DNA of 64,000 bases from Galeruca laticollis. Lineage: Eukaryota > Arthropoda > Insecta > Coleoptera > Chrysomelidae. Location: positions 33,365,256 to 33,429,255 of the forward strand of contig OY998184.1 in assembly GCA_963921935.1 (NCBI GenBank), given 5' to 3'. Positions 10,397-21,789 of the stretch are shown here, in pieces. The notes beneath the pieces are model-generated. The model ran no database searches. It was not told the DNA's origin and saw nothing but the letters and a program-made list of their open reading frames with translations. Position numbers and translations under genes: made by a program. How positions within the stretch are numbered: the stretch's first letter is position 1; every line of letters begins with the position of its first letter.

Positions 10397-11542
10397 TACA
10401 TGAACATGAGTTTAAAATGGTTGATTTTAATGACCTTTAATGTATACCTTTCAAATAAATATGTACGGTATACACAATAAGAGTTATAACTACGACAGAG
10501 GATTGTCGGACCCTATATAATACTAAAAATAATAACCTTCAATAACTTAATTTTAAATAGGCACTAACAATGTTTTTGGTGAAATACATTATTGTATTGA
10601 ACAAAAACTTTTTCCATTCGTCATAGGTAATGTGGATTTATACTAAAATATTGAAAGGAGTTCAAATTTTAGCTTCTCAATTCACTTATATTGTCAAACA
10701 ATTATATTATTGTTAATATATAGCGTGACTCTTGCTTTCGGTGTATACCATTCACTTTGTTCCAACGCAATTGACACTTTTTCTTACTGTGTTATCCATT
10801 CCATTGATTATCATTTCCTTCAAAATAAATTGCATAAGGAAGAATCTATTTTTTGATAAATTGTATGTTTTTGTTCAGTTATGATTTTTCAAATCCTTCT
10901 AAACATTATTAATTACAATTTGAAGTTTTTATAGTAATTTTTACAGTACAATTGGCTAGCTACTTACATAAATGTCATATTCGATTTGTTGTTTTCTTTG
11001 ATGTGATGAAACGTCCAGTTTAATTGAAGAGTTTCGGACGTGAGCCTACTCTTTACAATGTGAGGTCCGCAATCTTGATATGTTGAAAACTCCCCGAAAA
11101 GATCTCCATCAATTGACGAACTTATTATGAAGTCTATTGAATTAATAACTTCTTTTTTCAAAATAACTGAAACAAAAACAAAAATTAGAACTATTATTAC
11201 TTATTGAAGCTGGGATTTTAGTACAGAATCACGTTAAAAGTAAACATATATGCCATTGCGTTGAAATAGGGTTTGAATCTCCAGACGACTCGTGTCTCGA
11301 AGTTCCGGGATGTTTTGTAAATTTGACTATATGGGATCTGGAGACTTACGGGTCTTGACTTAAGACACGGAAGTTGGAAGATTGCTGGTTTTTCACTGAT
11401 GATAAGGACGAGGAAGAAACGAATTGTATGTCAGTTTCGAAACAAACTAACACTGACCATTACTAGTGTTGTTAAATAAATTAATTATTTATCAATAATA
11501 TCAATAATTGTATATATAAACATATTTTTCTATACTATAACA
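10397..11542. other. No recognisable gene
   Basis: A+T-rich and without motifs I know. A 65-codon minus-strand frame (10964-11161) and a plus-strand stretch near 11265-11465 with open codons (SPDDSCLEV, WFFTDDKDEEE) might be exon fragments of something, but neither resembles a family I recognise. Confidence 0.35.
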
Positions 11543-11810
11543 TGAGACATATTTTTGTTAAAATTGAGATTTTGATTATTTCACAATATTTTATATACAA
11601 CTAATATAAATCGTATTTTGTAATTGTTTTGTTGGACGAATGTGATTGGTTAAAATAATACACGAAATTCAATCAAATCACGTTACATAATAATACAAAA
11701 AAAACGGGTGCATTTATGATTTACGGTTTATTCATTAAATGCCACTTAAGATCAATAAATGTTTGTGTAATTTTACTCTGGTGTTTTCCTGGGCTCGCCT
11801 ACATCACACA
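11543..11810 (+). repeat. Gypsy-type 5' LTR (about 268 bp)
   Basis: Begins TGAGACAT and ends ATCACACA, so it has the TG...CA form. A clear relative lies at 23069-23363 (shared TTGTTGGACGAATGTGATTGG, AATGCCACTTAAGA, GGCTCGCCTA). AATAAATGTTTGTG near its end suits a polyadenylation signal. A primer-binding-like sequence follows at once. The exact left edge is uncertain by about 10 bp, because a few bases upstream (ATAACA) are also shared by the two copies. Confidence 0.65.
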
Positions 11811-11816
11811 TCATAT

Positions 11817-11830
11817 TTTGGTGGCAGCGG
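11817..11830 (+). promoter_or_regulatory. Primer binding site-like sequence after the LTR
   Basis: TTTGGTGGCAGCGG follows the LTR by 6 bp. This TGGTGGCAGCGG string is common directly after 5' LTRs of insect Gypsy elements, where a tRNA 3' end primes minus-strand DNA. 11831-12129 is A+T-rich leader without a recognisable gene. Confidence 0.55.
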
Positions 11831-12499
11831 TTCCTTGAGTTATTTTTGGAATTTTAAATATCTGGCGATTTTGGCTTTAAACAAGTGTCCATCGAGAGAA
11901 GAAAAATGTATTCATCAAATATATAAATATATAAGGACAATAAGATGATAATTGTGAAGGCGAAAATTCATCAACCACATCTCAGCTAAGATCTAAGTAC
12001 CAACTACTGAATCTATTTCCATCAAAGAATAATTCGTTTCACCCCAAATCCCTATCGAGAAAACAATGGCAGAATTCTGCAATCTATCCTAGACTTTTGA
12101 GTTACATTGGCGTAGTTCAATATTTGGTATGTTGTAGGATGCGAACATTGTATTATATCTATTTATTTGAATTTGTATTTTATATATTATGTTTTATATT
12201 GTTAGTATAGTAACTTTTTTATATATATTTTTATCATATTTTTATCCATTTTTAAATTATGTCGCTGTTGAAGCTTTTACATTCTAGTTACTTTGTTGAT
12301 ATACTCTAAGCTCTACTTACGAGTGGATAGGTGGATTATAAAATAATATAAGAAAAAATGTCAGATTGGTATATAATTGATTGATGTCAAAAAACGATTT
12401 TTTTGATAAAAGCATTTTTCTAAAAGTTACTACAGTTTTTCCTTAGTAAAATTAATAAATTAAAATAAACAGTCATGTTCACGGTTAATAACTTCAACA

Positions 12500-12513
12500 G
12501 GTTATGGGCCCAG
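12500..12513 (+). promoter_or_regulatory. Copia primer binding site
   Basis: GGTTATGGGCCCAG follows the presumed LTR end (CA at 12498-12499). Copia elements use an internal half of initiator-methionine tRNA, and this is the usual site sequence. Confidence 0.75.
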
Positions 12514-12588
12514 AAATGCGCAACTGTTAGAAATAATTTATTTGATTTATTTGGTTCTTGTTGTAAAGAGCATTCTTGAAGGACAAAA

Positions 12589-13400
12589 ATGGAAAAGATA
12601 AAAGTTCAAATAGGTTTCCTGAACGGTAAAGTAAATTGGGATACATGGAAATATAAGTTGTGTGTTCTACTACAAGGAATACCAGGTGCAACTGATGTTA
12701 TAGAAGGTACATTGCTCAGACCAGTTCCTGTATCTTCTACAGCATCTACAGAAGATCGGATGGAGTATGATAAGAAGGTTGAGTATTTTACTAAAGCAGA
12801 TACTAGTGCATTACTGGTACTCACAACTAATATGACTGAAGAAACTCTTCAAAAAGTGATGAGATTTACTACAGCAAGAAATGTTTGGTTAGAACTTCAA
12901 ATATTGTTTGATGGGAAAACTGAAGATGAAACTTATGAGTTATGTACTGAGTTTTTCAGTTATAAACGACAAGCAGGTGATGACATTGCAACACATACTT
13001 CAAAGCTGAAAAACCTTTGGCAAGAACTTCAACAAGAAATCACCAAAGACAAGTTAGTTCCTATAAATAATTGTTCTTGTGATTTACCTGAAGTATTGTT
13101 AATATGTAGGATACTTGATACACTGCCAGAAGAATATTTTTCATTCAACTCTAGCTGGATGCTAATGTCGAAATCAGATAGAACAGTAGACGATCTTACC
13201 AACCAGCTATGTTCCTATAAAAAAGCATTATCTAATAAAACGGAAAATAGAAATGAAGAGACTTTAAATACAGAAAACAATTCAGACAGACGAAATTTAG
13301 AGGAGAAGAAATATAGAGTATGTAACTATTGCTAGAAAGTGGGTCATAAAATTCGTCAATGTGTCAAGTGGAAAGCCGATGGAAGACCTCCAAAGCATAC
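12589..13400 (+). pseudogene. Copia Gag with zinc knuckle, interrupted by a stop
   Basis: From ATG 12589 the frame is open for 248 codons. The N-terminus (FLNGKVNWDTWKYKLCVLL) is the Copia Gag start, followed by the UBN2-type core with VWLELQILFDGKTEDET and the LLICRILDTLPEEY segment. Residues 244-257 form a CCHC knuckle (C-NY-C, then stop, KVG-H-KIRQ-C). The stop TAG at 13333-13335 falls inside the knuckle, and the same frame continues to WKADGRPPKH. Gag packages the RNA into virus-like particles. The stop removes half of the knuckle and everything downstream unless it is read through. Confidence 0.8.
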
Positions 13401-13479
13401 AGTTAACAATAATAGTAATAAATCTGAAGAGAGAAATGCAAATGTAACACTATTAGCCCTTAATGAAGAAATTTTAAAT

Positions 13480-14071
13480 GTAGACTGTGATCAAAACAGT
13501 TGGTTTGTAGATAATGGAGCAACTAATCATATCTACAATTGAAACGATCTTTTCCAGGCATTTGAGCAGTTCAATAAAACATACACAGTAACAACCACAA
13601 ATGGAGTATCCATTGAAGCTATGTGCAAAGGTTCAATAATAATAGAAACTTTTGTATATAGTAAAAAGTATTTTATTGAATTAGCTAATGTGTAGTATGT
13701 TCCTGGTATAAAGAAAAATATTTTTTCTGTATTGGCTGCACAAGACAAAAATCCACATAGCGAATTTCATTCGAGGGTAGAAGAATGTACTCTAGTAATT
13801 GATGGAGAAATCAAGTTGATAGGCCATAGACATCGATACGGAAGTTTGTACAAACTAGCTATACAAAATGTTATCCCTGAAAAAACCATGTTGGATGTGA
13901 ATATGGTTTCGGATAGTAGTTTGTTGCAGTTATAACATGAAAGGTTTGGACATCAAAATAAAAGACACGTGAAATCTATCATTGAAAAAGTTTTAGATAT
14001 AAAAGTTCCATTAGATAGTGAAATATGCGAAGGCTGTATTTACGGAAAATCACATAGATTGAAATTTGGAA
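13480..14071 (+). pseudogene. Copia protease and GAG-pre-integrase segment
   Basis: WFVDNGATNHI at about 13500-13535 is the aspartic protease active site of Copia (usually DSGA, here DNGA). A stop at 13540-13542 follows. Further pieces include NGVSIEAMCKGS-like beta strands, a stop at 13693-13695, YVPGIKKNIFSVLAA (about 13696-13740) and the GAG-pre-integrase domain HERFGHQNKRH ... CEGCIYGKSHRLKFG (about 13934-14072) with its His/Cys ligands. Three or more stops break the frame. The coding sequence halts at about 14071, where the foldback element starts, and resumes at about 14327. Confidence 0.75.
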
Positions 14072-14113
14072 ATTGACTGTCTCGACCCTTACTTCGTGGA
14101 ACATGCTCATATT

Positions 14114-14325
14114 AGTGTTTTTAAATGAAACTCACGGTCTCTAGTTAATTCCACAATATAATACAAGTTATTGAGAATTCTAAAAAATTGACAATTGTTT
14201 CGATAAATCAATATTCTGACGATGATATTGATTTATCGAAACAATTGTCAATTTTTTAGGATTTTTAATAACTTGTATTATATTGTGGAATTAACTAGAC
14301 ACCGTGAGTTTCATTTAAAAACACT
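14114..14325. mobile_element. Foldback/MITE with 101-bp arms, inserted in Copia integrase
   Basis: 14114-14214 and 14225-14325 are inverted copies of equal length (101 nt each, only a handful of mismatches) around a 10-nt loop. The outer tips read AGTGTTTTTAAATG. TGAAATTTGGAA occurs on both sides of the inserted stretch (14060-14071 and 14325-14336) and reads as a target duplication within the Copia codons KFGTRE. About 40 bp (14072-14113) between the left duplicate and the left arm are not mirrored on the right. The CAGTG-like tip suggests hAT-type mobilisation, but this is inference. The element adds spurious N-terminal codons to the integrase frame. Confidence 0.8.
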
Positions 14326-14326
14326 G

Positions 14327-15072
14327 AAATTTGGAACTAGAGAACGTGCCAAAGCACCTGGAGAGCTCATTCACTCGGATGTATGTGGACATTTCCAAAC
14401 CTCAAGCTCAGGAAATCGCTATTTTGTACTTTTTAAGGACGATTTTAGTAAATTTAGATATGTTTATTTTATGAAAGAAGAATCTGAAGTTGCAGAAAAA
14501 CTAAAACTCCTGTTGAATGAATTGAAAATAGCGGGACACGTAATGAAAGAGCTATTTTCAGACAATGTAGGTGAATTTACCAGCAGCATTTTTCGACAAA
14601 GTTTAAAAAAGAATGGAATTAAGCAATTATGGGTCATGCCATACACACCAGAGCAAAATGGGTGCTCAGAAAGAGGTAATCGAACTATTGTGGAAACTGC
14701 AAGATCAATCATGTATGCCAGAAACAATTTACCGCGAATTCTATGGGCTGAGATGATAAATACTGCTGCATATATTTTGAATAGAACATGTATATCTGGT
14801 GTAGATAAAAAACCTCCCTATGAAGTTTGGACAGGGAAAATACCTAACATCAATATTTGAGAGTTATAGGGTGTACCTGTTACGTTCATATTCCCAAACA
14901 GTGCCGAAAGGAAATGTACAGAAAATCGGTAAAAGGAGTTTCAATTGGATACGATAATGATGATGGATATCGTCTATGGTGTAAAGAAAAACTCGTAAGA
15001 TCCAGAGATATTATCTTCGAGGAACAACCTTTAACTAGGTGGACTGAATTTTCACATGTTGAAGATAAGTAA
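14327..15072 (+). pseudogene. Copia integrase core and C-terminal part
   Basis: The genuine coding sequence resumes at about 14327 (FGTRERAKAPGELIHSDVCG). The open frame begins earlier, at 14222, but that part is foldback sequence. Catalytic D in HSDVCG, D in LFSDNVGEF (TDNGGEF in most Copias) and E in PEQNGCSERGNRT form the DDE triad and are all present. RSIMYARNNLPRILWAE and ILNRT complete the core. A stop at 14858-14860 (TGA) precedes the next open segment (14861-15072), which encodes GCTCYVHIPKQCRK and YRLWCKEKLVRSRDIIFEE, the usual C-terminal region. This enzyme would insert the cDNA. Confidence 0.8.
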
Positions 15073-15239
15073 TGTACTGAAACTGAAAATGAAAGGAGTT
15101 AAGATAGATCTAAAGATGATATTCTACCAGAAAATCAAGAAATAAACGAAGAAGATTTAGAAGATAGATTTGAAGAAGAGCCAACATTAGTAGAGAATAT
15201 ATTAAAAAAACACAGAGAAATAAAATTACCTAAGAAGTT

Positions 15240-16343
15240 TGAAGATTTTGTAATGAACAACCACAGACTTACCAAGAATCTATTGATAGTAATTATGAAG
15301 ACATGTGGCTGGAAGCCATGACTAAAGAAATAGCATCTTTAAAATAAAATGAAAGATGGATTCTACAAGATTTACCACCCAGGAAGAAAGCAATTTCGTG
15401 TAAATGGGTTTACAAAATTAAAACTAATCCGGATGGCTCTATATATAAATTCAAAGCTAGATTGGTAGTCAAGGAATTTTCACAAATATGTGGTGAATCC
15501 TATGAAGAAACTTTTAGTCCTGTTGCTAAATCTGGAACAATAAGAGCTTGTTGAGTATAGCTGCAAGTGAGAAAATGAGTTTAAGCCAATTTAATGCCTC
15601 TACTGCATTTCTTTATGGATATTTGGAGGAAGTATATATGAAACAACCGGAGGGGTATCAAGATGGTACTAGTAAAGTTTGCTGTCTCAAACGTAGCTTG
15701 TATGGACTTAAGCAAGCTCCGAGATGCGGGAATAAAAGATTCGAAGATTTTCTTATAAACCAAAATTTTAAGGCAAGTGATGCAGATCCATGCTTGTTTA
15801 TCAAGAAACAAGAACATGATATGATTTTATTGGCACTTTATAATGACGATGGACTTTTAGCCACGAGTAACGAAATTCTGGAAAATGAATTTATAAATAA
15901 TTTGGAAAACGAGTTCAAAATTACTGCAAAACCAGCTACCTATTTTTTGGGCTTAGAAATCGACACTAATAATGTCGGTTCTGTAACAGTGAGTCAGGCA
16001 GCATACAAGAAGAATCTGGAAACATTTTGGAATGCAAAATTCTAAGGCTGTGACTACACCAATTATCAAAAGTGGCCAATCAGGAAAAGAAACTGGAAAA
16101 GTAGAAGAAAGTGTTCCTTATAGGCAAGTAGTTGGAGCTCTAGTGTATCTTATGGTAGGAACAAGACCAGATATTGCGTATGCAGTAGGAGTTCCCTCAA
16201 GAACATTAGAAAATCCATCTCATGATGATTGGATTCATGTGAAACGTATTTTAAGATATCTCACAAATACTATTGATATTGGAATTATCTATAAGTTTGG
16301 TAACACATTGAAACATCTTCAAGGGTTTAGTGATGCTGTCTAG
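15240..16343 (+). pseudogene. Copia reverse transcriptase and truncated RNase H
   Basis: RT begins near 15300 (WLEAMTKEIASL, stop, then CKWVYKIKTNPDGSI and KARLVVKEFSQ, ETFSPVAK). A frameshift near 15545 leads to 15548-16045 with ASTAFLYGYLEEVYMKQPEG, SLYGLKQAPR and the catalytic LYNDDGL. Two catalytic positions look changed: the usual DVKTAFL Asp is replaced (NASTAFL), and YVDD is YNDD. A second shift near 16035 leads to 16032-16343 with YRQVVGALVYLMVGTRPDIAYAV and HWIHVKRILRYL-type sequence. RNase H starts with GFSDA and is cut by TAG at 16341 and the CT repeat. The enzyme is inactive. Confidence 0.8.
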
Positions 16344-16347
16344 GGGG

Positions 16348-16415
16348 CTCTCTCTCTCTCTCTCTCTCCTCTCTCTCTCCTCTCTCTCTCCTCTCTCTCT
16401 CTCTATCTCTCTCTC
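16348..16415. repeat. (CT)n microsatellite
   Basis: About 68 bp of CT with a few interruptions at the point where the Copia element is broken off. 16416-16589 has no recognisable content. Confidence 0.95.
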
Positions 16416-16589
16416 AGCAACGAAGACAAAATCAAGCAAACCTGTGTTGACCTACCAGTATAGTTAGCGTAGTGGAATTTTATTCCGGGTCAGACACATT
16501 TTTTTCATATTTTTCCAATTTTAATCGAAAAATAACCATTTACTAACCTCAATTTTCATCAAACAAATTTTTTTGTTCCATATCAAGTA

Positions 16590-17880
16590 GGGTAAGGCGG
16601 GGCAGGTTCGGACACATAAGGAAGAAATTCAATTATGTTCAAAAATGAAAAGTTAAGATCACCATTAATAGCTTACCCCAAACTTTAACCTGCTTACTAT
16701 GTTGAGACTGAAGCTTAAAACGAAAAGTCAAAACAGAACGTCAATACAGCAGTTTTTAATAAATATTACATTCGTCTGTTTCTGCTCCATGGTGGGGCAC
16801 TCACGGTCATAAGGTGGGGTAGTTTTGGACACAAGCTTCCTTAAAACGTTTTCATAACAGTCTGAACAATACTACTGAATATTATAACCAAAGAAGTTAA
16901 CATTAAACTTAAAAAATTAGGCCTGTCTGGATGTACCCGCAGTTCGTGTTGGAAGTGGAAGTTTAACAATAACATCAGCTCGTGCTATTGTAGAACAATC
17001 TTCAATTTGAGGAAAATTGAACCCCATTTGAACTTTTCGTAAAAATGTGATTTTATATTCCATTTTCATATATTTCAACTACTTGACCTATTTAGTAGAC
17101 TGTTGTTTTGGTGGCAAATTTGACAAGTAAGAAATCCAATATGGGAGTTGTCTGAAGGATGATCAGGTTCAATATTTTCCTATTCTTCGTTACAATCTAA
17201 TTCTGGAAAAAACTTGCGTTTTCTTTTATTTTTTCTTAAATTCTTAGGAATTTCAACATCGGATTATGATGAGGAATTTTCCACTAGAGATTTCTTCTTT
17301 CCTTTTTGCTATATGACTTGTGTTCTTTTTTCGGATACCGTTTTCTTTATTATTTTGACATCAGTTAGTCTTCTTTAAGTATTTGGTTTTTCTAATTTGC
17401 CTTTTTTCATTTTTTCAAGTTCTTCAAGCCGGTCTTTTTCTGGAGTACTTGTGTATATTCTCGATTTTCCTTGTCTGCAACGATTTTTAGTTTTTCTAAC
17501 ATCAGATTTCGGATATGGACTTATGTCAGATAATGTACGTGTTATGTTGAATATTAGATTAATTATTTTCTGAGTAGCTTCATTGAACATTTCATTTACT
17601 ATACCCGAAGCCAATAAAATCACTCCATTCGGTTCCGTTAGAATTACTGATTCTTGATCAGATGCGACTACATACTTAATTTGAAAAGCAGTTTCAATAA
17701 TGTCTGGGGCAATGTCAGTTAATGAAGATGGTAAAAACTCATCATCTGTATAAACTGATTTATTGATGGGCCATTTAAATTGAGAGTTACCAATTACTAA
17801 TGTTACGCCATTTTCACCAGAATTAGCATCAAAAATGATTACTGAGTTTGATCTGGAACTAGAGAAGAGATACCCCAATT
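16590..17880 (-). mobile_element. pogo-like DNA transposon 3, 3' half
   Basis: The low-coordinate end GGGTAAGGCGGGGCAGGTTCGG (16590 on) follows TA at 16588-16589 and resembles the termini of the other two pogo-like elements. GGTGGGG motifs recur near 16790-16830. The transposase C-terminus is encoded on the minus strand. The element is truncated at about 17880, where Gypsy gag sequence begins. Confidence 0.65.
16925..17878 (-). pseudogene. pogo-like transposase, C-terminal half
   Basis: The open part (17878-17375, 167 codons) contains KSVYTDDEFLPSSLTD, the segment just after the DDE domain of insect pogo-like proteins, then ISPYPKSDVRKTKN and SRIYTSTPEKDRLEE, the conserved basic linker. Downstream on the minus strand, after stops, the terminal domain reads LRKVQMGFNFPQIEDCSTI and ADVIVKLPLPTRTAGTSRQ (about 17045-16925). 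The DDE core itself is absent. The first ~40 codons do not resemble the family well and may be degraded. It is a broken copy without catalytic residues. Confidence 0.65.
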
Positions 17881-17889
17881 TTTAAATAT

Positions 17890-18293
17890 CGTTAAATATA
17901 AATTATCAGGATCAGCATATAATTTCATTAAGTATAAAATGTTTAATAGCTGGGCACAGCTAAATGAGCAAGAACAATATTTGGAACGTAGGACAATAGG
18001 TCGATTACAAACAGAATTACTAAATGCTAAACTATTTTTTTCTGAAGGTGTTCGAGATTTCGCTAACAGAATAGAAATATTCCCCTAGATTTAACGAAGG
18101 TAATGAAGCAGCGGCTACATTTCAAAGTCTAAATAAAAAATCAGCTCCTAATGCCTTCGAGGAGGGTTTAAGAAAACCAATGAAATGCGAGGAAGAGAGA
18201 TATCAAAAAGGCAATAATAATAAATATTCAAAAAAATTGAAAAAATTTTAAAATGCGGGAGAAATAATCATTCAAGTAATAATTGTTTTTTCA
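17890..18293 (+). pseudogene. Gypsy-type Gag fragment with first zinc knuckle
   Basis: Pieces in shifting frames read NIVKYKLSGSAYNFIKY, LNEQEQYLERRTIGRLQTE and EGVRDFANRIE, then NAFEEGLRKPMK and, at 18250-18290, KCGRNNHSSNNC. This is the Gag capsid C-domain followed by a degenerate CCHC knuckle (C..., H-X4-C; the first Cys pair is incomplete). Stops at about 18088 and elsewhere break it. It belongs with the LTR at 11543 and the protease at 20330 by orientation and order. Confidence 0.55.
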
Positions 18294-19440
18294 ACGTCGC
18301 ATGGCGGATTAGCAAGAGTTGTTACGGGTTGATCATTCAACTCACCCCGCAACACCGTAATTATAGTTTTTGTTAATAAATTTGATAATAGTTCGAGTTC
18401 ATAGGTACCTCTTTGTTGACATTATCAATCACATCGGTCATATACATTTAAGAAACCGAAAGATTCCCCTTAAATTACTTGTTCACTACCTACATTCTCC
18501 GGTGGCAAATAGATAGATAGATAAATGTAGTTTCAATCGAGTTGTACTTGCTAAACATCAGTTTGACTTGTTTAACATATTATCAAGAAGTCAGGTTACT
18601 GTCAGGGCAGATTTTACGTAGGATTTGTCAAAATATAATTTGGGTAGAATACGAAGGAATTCATTAAATTCTGGCTAATTTTTTTGGGGAATCAGGTAAG
18701 TTGGAATAAATGATTCAAAGCTCTCCCCCGTGCTTGGGTTTTTGTTATTTCAAGTGTAATATTCTCTATTAGGTGTCGAAGGAGAATTGTGGAGTTAAGT
18801 CGCATGTGGATTTGGAGAGTGGAAAAAAAGGAGTTTAAAGAGAATATAATAAGAACCCTCTAACGGAGGTAATGTAAACTTGATGGATGTGATTGGTAAG
18901 TCATTTTAGTTATTTATAAACATTGTAGGGTCTCAGTCAGGGGACACCATCCCTGTCAAGCCAAGAGAATAAGTATAGTCTCTCCACCTACGTTAGTAGA
19001 ATTATTTCGAGACATTTATTTCAATACCGGTGATTATATTAGCGGCGTGCAGGCCCCTTTGGATCGTACCGTAGTTAAATAGTTAAGAATAGGTTTAGGA
19101 ATTTTTTTGCTTTTGTAAGCGGCTCCGTGACGTCACAGTGGCGCAGTTGTTTGTATATAGTCTCTTTTTGTGTAACTAGTATTATAGAATTTTCATTACA
19201 AGGGCTTTTCTTGTTCTCCCCTCTTGTAATACCTGACATCCTATACATTGTCTGCTCCATCCTGACCATCGCGGCGGTCTACTAGTAAGGAATGGCTCAT
19301 TGAAATTTAACTGGTGTCGCCCATTTTTAACATCAAAATAAAATAGGAATTTCCGCATACCCACCCCCGACCGAACTGAGCTTGGGCATGAGGTTGCGCT
19401 TCTGGAGCTAGCGAGCAGACCATAATGATTTTCCTAAAAT
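18294..19440. other. Insert of unknown nature inside Gypsy gag
   Basis: This ~1.15-kb stretch separates two parts of the same gag (knuckle 1 at 18250, knuckle 2 at 19470). It has no recognisable coding content. It holds GACGTCAC-type sequence near 19130, ACCCCCGACC near 19365 and a short GATA repeat at 18508-18521. Two short minus-strand frames (19075-19364) are not recognised. I could not find matching termini. Confidence 0.4.
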
Positions 19441-20660
19441 AAATATCGAAATAATTAATTCAATAGCACTAGAATGTAGGTATTGCCTCAATATACGTCA
19501 TACTTTCAAGTGTCGGGAAAGAGCATTTAATAATTCACGAAATCAAAACCCATCTTATCGAAATACAGGCCGCTCCAGATTTTCATTATCTCAAGGTAAT
19601 GTAAGAAATTGCCAGCCCTTTGTTTCAAATATAAACAATAACGCACATTCAAAGTTTTGTAATCAATCAAGTTTTAGGGATCAAAATCAACCACAGTTTT
19701 CGGAAAACGCTATGGACTCTTCAGTAAACGATAGAACCGCGAGAGTCCGCGACATTCATCGTGCCGACTAAACGAGGAGATAAACTCATATCCTCATACC
19801 CTCAGTGGAAGTTATATCACCCAAAACACATATCTCACCGAATCAAATGCAATCTCGAATTTTACCACTGAATCTTATTTAAGAAATTCAGATTTTCCCA
19901 ATAACGCCGAATCTTCTGAATCCCGCTCTGAATCAACTGAACCTCTAAATCTAATAAATCTTATTGCGGAAGCTGATATAAGAAATTCAATTTTCCCCAA
20001 TAACGCCGAATATTCTGAATCTTGCACTGAACCAAATAAATCTCTGAACCAAATAAATGTTACTTTAAAATATATCGCTGAATCTACTGATCAAATTTTC
20101 AACTCAAAGGAAAATCTAAAAAATAAATACAAAATAATTTTTGAACCTCTTAAAGTCTTCGACAGAACGTGAAATTAATTTGAAAAATGATAGTTAATCT
20201 AATTTTGTAAATTCAATTCCAGAGTTATACGATACCTTTACACAAACGAGCCAAGAAAATGACAAAAGTGTTTTTACAACAAATGCTAAGCAAAACTTGT
20301 TGTATCGACTTACCTTTAAATATTTCTATAACTGGTACAACAAATCTGTTTGTTGATGCCGGAAGTGAAGCAACTTTAATTATGATAGGCATTATAAATG
20401 CGGATGAAATTGTATACACTGACAAAAAGTTCCTTTAAAAGGGATACCAGAAATTTTTGTTCATCCGTACGGTATTTGTGAAGGAGATATTAAACTTTCT
20501 ATTGACCACTATATGTCTCAAAATTTCCACATTGTTCCCAATAATTTCCCTACATCTACTCATGGCATTTTGGGTAAAGTTTTTTTATCAAAATTCAAGG
20601 TAGAAATTGATTATAATTCTTCAACATTAGCAAGGCCTTGTCAAAATAAAGCTCATTCCA
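19441..20660 (+). pseudogene. Gypsy-type Gag end and aspartic protease
   Basis: 19468-19515 reads LECRYCLNIRHTFKCRERE, a CCHC knuckle (C-X2-C-X4-H-X4-C). Ser/Asn-rich linker sequence follows. Near 20335-20370, LFVDAGSEATLI is the retroviral-type protease active site (D-S/A-G; here DAG). HGILGKVFLSKFKVEIDY at about 20560-20620 is the C-terminal ILG helix and strand of the protease. Several stops intervene (for example at 20438). No reverse transcriptase follows; the sequence degenerates after about 20770. Protease would cut Gag-Pol in particles. Confidence 0.6.
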
Positions 20661-20769
20661 ACTAACTAATCCTAGAACCTATAATTTAACAATTCCTGCT
20701 AGATCTGAAGTTGTTAAATTTGTTCAATTTCAAGTTCAAGATAACAACAACTGGGGATTTCAAGTACCG

Positions 20770-21780
20770 TAGATCATATATTTAGACGGCAGACAAAACA
20801 AACAACAGCCTATCAATTAAACCAAATTCAACCTACACTGCTTTCACAATGATCAGTACCACTACTAGCAGCAGCAGCATGTTCTATGACATAGGGAATT
20901 TACTAAATAATATATTTTCAATGACATGTATAATATTGTTATTCATGCTAGTTTCATTAATTGAAATTCTACTATATAGGTAAGAAAACCTCAATACTTT
21001 ACTTCCAACGAAGCAGTTTCGAGGACCCCCACCCCTTCTCTCACCTATCACTAAGAATGAGTCATCGAACGTATCGGGTCCTGCGCATTCACATCCCCTC
21101 TCCCTTCCCCCCACACCTTTCTGCGATAGTATGATTGCGGGAGGTCAAATGTTTAACGCTATAGAGTGGTTCGTCGTCAAGAGACGGCCAAACTTCTCAA
21201 TTCTAGACACTTTTTCTCACCCTTCCCTATTCACTTTTTAAGCTTCGCTGCCTCCAAACACAAATCTCCGTTGCCAATCGAGATTACTACTCCCCCGGAC
21301 CACTTTCTAGCGAAAAGTCCGCTCCAGCACTATCAATCCTATACACCTTTTAAAAATTCTTCATAGAGATTTTTTTCTCTGTTCTAGACAGTTTTTCCAC
21401 TCGCCTGTTTCTCAGCCGACCCTCCAAAAACACTACACTCAATCTATGAACGCTGCACTACAGCCCCCTAAACGCCCCAACCCAGCCCTGCAGAGGAAAC
21501 TAATTCTACATCAGGGCAACCAAAACAAATGACCAATTCCAACTTTTTAAATAAAAATCCCCTCTCTATTACAAAATACTTTTTGAACTTTTCCCTCTCT
21601 CTCCCTCCCTCCCTCTCTCCCCTCTCTTTCTCTCCATCCTAAGACCATTATGCCTTCTACAAGATCAAATGAGGAGACCAAGTTGATGGGTACCCTGACT
21701 AATAAAGCAAAATACATTACTAAACATTGAAGCAAGCGTTACAGAATGGGCTTGTATTAAAAAAATACATTTAGTGTTAA
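20770..21780. other. CT-rich stretch without recognisable gene
   Basis: Contains C-rich tracts (21020-21120, 21400-21500) and a (CT)n-like run at 21590-21632. Open frames of 60-76 codons on either strand follow the base bias and show no family motif. Because a Polinton polymerase remnant follows at once, some of this may be degraded Polinton sequence. Confidence 0.4.
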
Positions 21781-21789
21781 AATTAAATC

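Larger units (their letters stand above)
12130..16343 (+). mobile_element. Copia-type LTR retrotransposon, 3' end missing
   Basis: A Copia element in sense orientation: a probable 5' LTR (12130-12499, TGTTGTAG...TTCAACA), a GGTTATGGGCCCAG primer site at 12500-12513, then gag, protease, integrase, reverse transcriptase and a truncated RNase H, the Copia order with integrase before RT. The reading frame is broken by many stops. The sequence stops inside RNase H at 16343, where a CT microsatellite begins. No 3' LTR is seen, so the 3' end was lost. A foldback element has inserted at about 14072-14326. It lies inside the older Gypsy nest. Confidence 0.8.

Noticed and set aside
16251..16439. Arg/Glu-rich minus-strand frame
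   Set aside because: It only translates the (CT)n microsatellite at 16348-16415.
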